Below, in pieces: positions 6,627 to 7,662 of a stretch of DNA of 7,662 bases. The DNA is taken from the NCBI GenBank assembly GCA_934307335.1, contig CAKRCL010000067.1:1-7662 (forward strand), read 5' to 3'. Source of the DNA: an uncultured Dorea sp. (GTDB taxonomy: Bacteria > Bacillota > Clostridia > Lachnospirales > Lachnospiraceae). The position numbers and the translations under genes are program-made. The stretch's first letter is position 1. Each line of letters begins with the position of its first letter. Below the pieces are notes generated by a model. The model was not told the DNA's origin, did not search any database, and saw only the letters and a list, made by a program, of their open reading frames with translations.

Positions 6627-6920
6627 TTTGCTTTTGAAGCGCACTGGAAGGATTGGGGTACAGCAAGAGTTTATGTAAAGAAAAAGGATGTAATTGTATC
6701 CCAATATTCGGAAAATCCAGGACGTCATTTATTTGCTGAACAGAAGATGAACCGCGCTATCAGTTAGGAAAAATTTTAGAACTAAGATGTTTTGAGCGTG
6801 GAAGAGCGGATATTAATGAAATTCCGGCTTATTTGGAGCTTAAAGAAGACAATCCATATGAAATGGTTCAGTTTCTCGGGTGAGAAACTGACGAGCAAAG
6901 ATGTACTGGTAAGGTGGTAG
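6627..6920 (+). pseudogene. 5'-truncated, twice-frameshifted fragment of an unrecognised protein
   Basis: Three pieces read as one protein across two frames. 6627-6743 gives AHWKDWGTARVYVKKKDVIV and on to HLFAEQ. A shift near 6743 continues EDEPRYQLGKILELR... to DNPYEMVQFLG, which hits TGA at 6881. A second shift near 6880 restores the first frame and gives GEKLTSKDVLVRW, ending at TAG 6918-6920. The first frame is closed upstream by TAA at 6624 with no start codon or binding site, so the N-terminus is missing, cut close to the operon terminator. I do not recognise the family. Its end lies 2 nt before the ATG of the HipA-like relic, so the intact pair was probably a two-gene operon, and the product may have been the kinase's partner. 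Confidence 0.65.
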
Positions 6921-6922
6921 GG

Positions 6923-7326
6923 ATGTTCAGAGAAAATATAGATAATAATTTTATTGTATTACAAGAAGGGACTCAGATAAAGTATAGAAAAGATGGATTT
7001 TGGTATAAAAATGATAATCGGGAAAATGAAGGGCGAACCGAGTATCTTGTGTCAAAATTCATGGAGTTCACATCTCTTCAGGAGAAGAAATATGTAAAAT
7101 ATGAAGAGGGGACAATCTGGATGTAGAAGCAAAAATTTTCTTCATAATGATGATGAGTTTATCACATTATATAGATTGATTGTATTATGCGGTGATTATG
7201 CGCGAAGATAGTTTTTATCCAGCGCTCATTTTTGATAATAGGGTATCTTTACTCACAGCAAATCAAAGTATAAACTGGCATTTTCCAATAGAAGAGAATG
7301 TAAACCCGGCCGGAAATTCCCTCTGA
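6923..7326 (+). pseudogene. broken HipA-like serine/threonine kinase gene
   Basis: The first piece (ATG 6923 to TAG 7126, 67 residues; AAGGTGG at 6911-6917 as binding site) has EGTQIKYRKDGFWYK and EGRTEYLVSKFMEF, matching the N-lobe of HipA-like proteins I know from Lachnospiraceae. A shift near 7115 continues GCRSKNFLHNDDEFITLYRL (7119-7178), the expected next block. Then about 100 residues appear missing, including the NxDRH-type catalytic loop. The reading resumes in a third frame at 7204-7326 with PALIFDNRVSLL, the counterpart of the metal-binding IFDNG segment with Gly changed to Arg, and stops soon after. No active kinase can be made. The family call rests on recalled motifs, not a search. 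A short 67-residue peptide could still be translated. Confidence 0.72.
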
Positions 7327-7335
7327 CCGGAAATT
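7310..7335 (+). repeat. short direct repeat CCGGAAATT, two copies
   Basis: CCGGAAATT occurs at 7310-7318 and again at 7327-7335, a 17-nt period, across the stop of the kinase relic. It may mark the edge of the downstream repeat-like sequence or a small duplication scar. Function unknown. Confidence 0.4.
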
Positions 7336-7500
7336 ATTTTGTGTAAGTAAAGAGATAAAGTACGTATTTGCATGAGAACTTTGAGCTGCGGAGCATTTGC
7401 AGAGTTGGTGTAGCAACGAACAATACGGAGCGTGAATGGAAAATAAAATCAATCACAATTCATTGCTTTAAAGCGATAAAATAAAACGAAAGTGCAAAAT
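7310..7500. repeat. probable dispersed non-coding repeat of Lachnospiraceae
   Basis: No convincing gene lies in 7327-7662. Between about 7310 and 7500 the minus strand reads SRSVLFVATPTLQMLRSS and on to LYLFTYTK before a stop. I recall this string from spurious hypothetical proteins annotated in many Lachnospiraceae genomes, which is what a dispersed repeat translated by chance would give. Local features include CTGC/GCAG and GTTG/CAAC hairpins at 7386-7415 and a 10-bp palindrome GCTTTAAAGC at 7465-7474. Edges are guesses and the recollection is not a database result. Confidence 0.4.
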
Positions 7501-7586
7501 GCAACAAGAAATATTGATCTATATTAACATCTCTTGAACTTATTTAACTAATGCAGCAAAAAAACAGATTACACTCTGCTTTTTCC

Positions 7587-7616
7587 TTGACAAATCATAC
7601 TTCTACGAGCTAATAT
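7587..7616 (+). promoter_or_regulatory. promoter for the gene beyond the right edge
   Basis: A perfect -35 TTGACA (7587-7592), an 18-base spacer and -10 TAATAT (7611-7616). Transcription should start near 7623, giving a short leader before the ribosome binding site at 7648. Confidence 0.8.
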
Positions 7617-7647
7617 ATGACACATAAAGTTTATTATTTTAATTTCT

Positions 7648-7655
7648 AGGAGGAG
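7648..7655 (+). promoter_or_regulatory. strong ribosome binding site of the next gene
   Basis: AGGAGGAG at 7648-7655 is a near-ideal Shine-Dalgarno. Seven bases (GATTATTA begins at 7655) remain before the window ends, so the start codon should be at or just past 7663. The gene itself is not visible. Confidence 0.8.
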
Positions 7656-7662
7656 ATTATTA

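Noticed and set aside
6743..6881. Programmed frameshifting in the 6627-6920 fragment
   Set aside because: No slippery heptamer with a structure is evident at either point, and the fragment also lacks an N-terminus, so decay is simpler.
7249..7452. Minus-strand open frame of 67 codons
   Set aside because: No ribosome binding site, unusual composition, and it spans the kinase relic and the repeat-like sequence; best seen as a chance frame.
7553..7585. Weak hairpin GCAG...CTGC followed by T residues, as a terminator
   Set aside because: Only about four base pairs with a long or bulged loop; not enough to call.

Overview
The window looks like chromosomal DNA from a gut-type member of the Bacillota, most likely a Lachnospiraceae relative. 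The basis is AT-rich DNA with AGGAG-type ribosome binding sites, TTGACA promoters, Firmicutes-style PTS antitermination signals, a clostridial-looking IlvD, and a HipA-like kinase relic of a kind I associate with Lachnospiraceae. This placement is inference from style; no rRNA or marker gene is present.

Positions 1-130 hold the tail of an upstream unit: a possible C-terminal coding end or antiterminator-site relic, then an intrinsic terminator (105-128). Positions 138-6600 form one catabolic operon on the + strand. A strong extended -10 promoter (138-166) feeds a leader with a ribonucleic antiterminator (RAT, 185-212) overlapping a terminator (205-247). Next come a stand-alone glucose-family EIIA (266-736) and a BglG/LicT-family antiterminator (739-1560). 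A second, nearly identical RAT (1552-1578) spans the antiterminator's own stop codon and overlaps a strong terminator (1577-1622). Past it lie a PTS EIIBC permease (1692-3116), a divergent ChbG/YdjC-family hydrolase (3120-3944), an IlvD-family dehydratase (3934-5595) and a ketopantoate-reductase-family enzyme (5615-6526), closed by a terminator (6558-6600).

The regulatory logic can be read directly. The antiterminator should open the first attenuator, giving more of itself and EIIA, and the second, giving EIIBC and the enzymes. When substrate is absent, phosphorylation by the PTS should shut it off. The substrate is unknown. The operon has no phospho-glycosidase, which beta-glucoside-type PTS operons normally carry. 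It has instead a hydrolase with a rearranged metal site, a 2,3-dihydroxy-acid dehydratase and a 2-keto-acid reductase. This suggests catabolism of an acidic or acid-forming sugar derivative by a route I cannot match to a described pathway.

Positions 6627-7326 are a gene graveyard. A frameshifted fragment of an unrecognised protein (6627-6920) is followed 2 nt later by a broken HipA-like kinase gene (6923-7326) that has lost its catalytic centre. Positions 7310-7500 resemble a non-coding sequence I recall from other Lachnospiraceae genomes, probably a dispersed repeat. The window closes with a promoter (7587-7616) and a strong Shine-Dalgarno (7648-7655) for a gene starting just outside.
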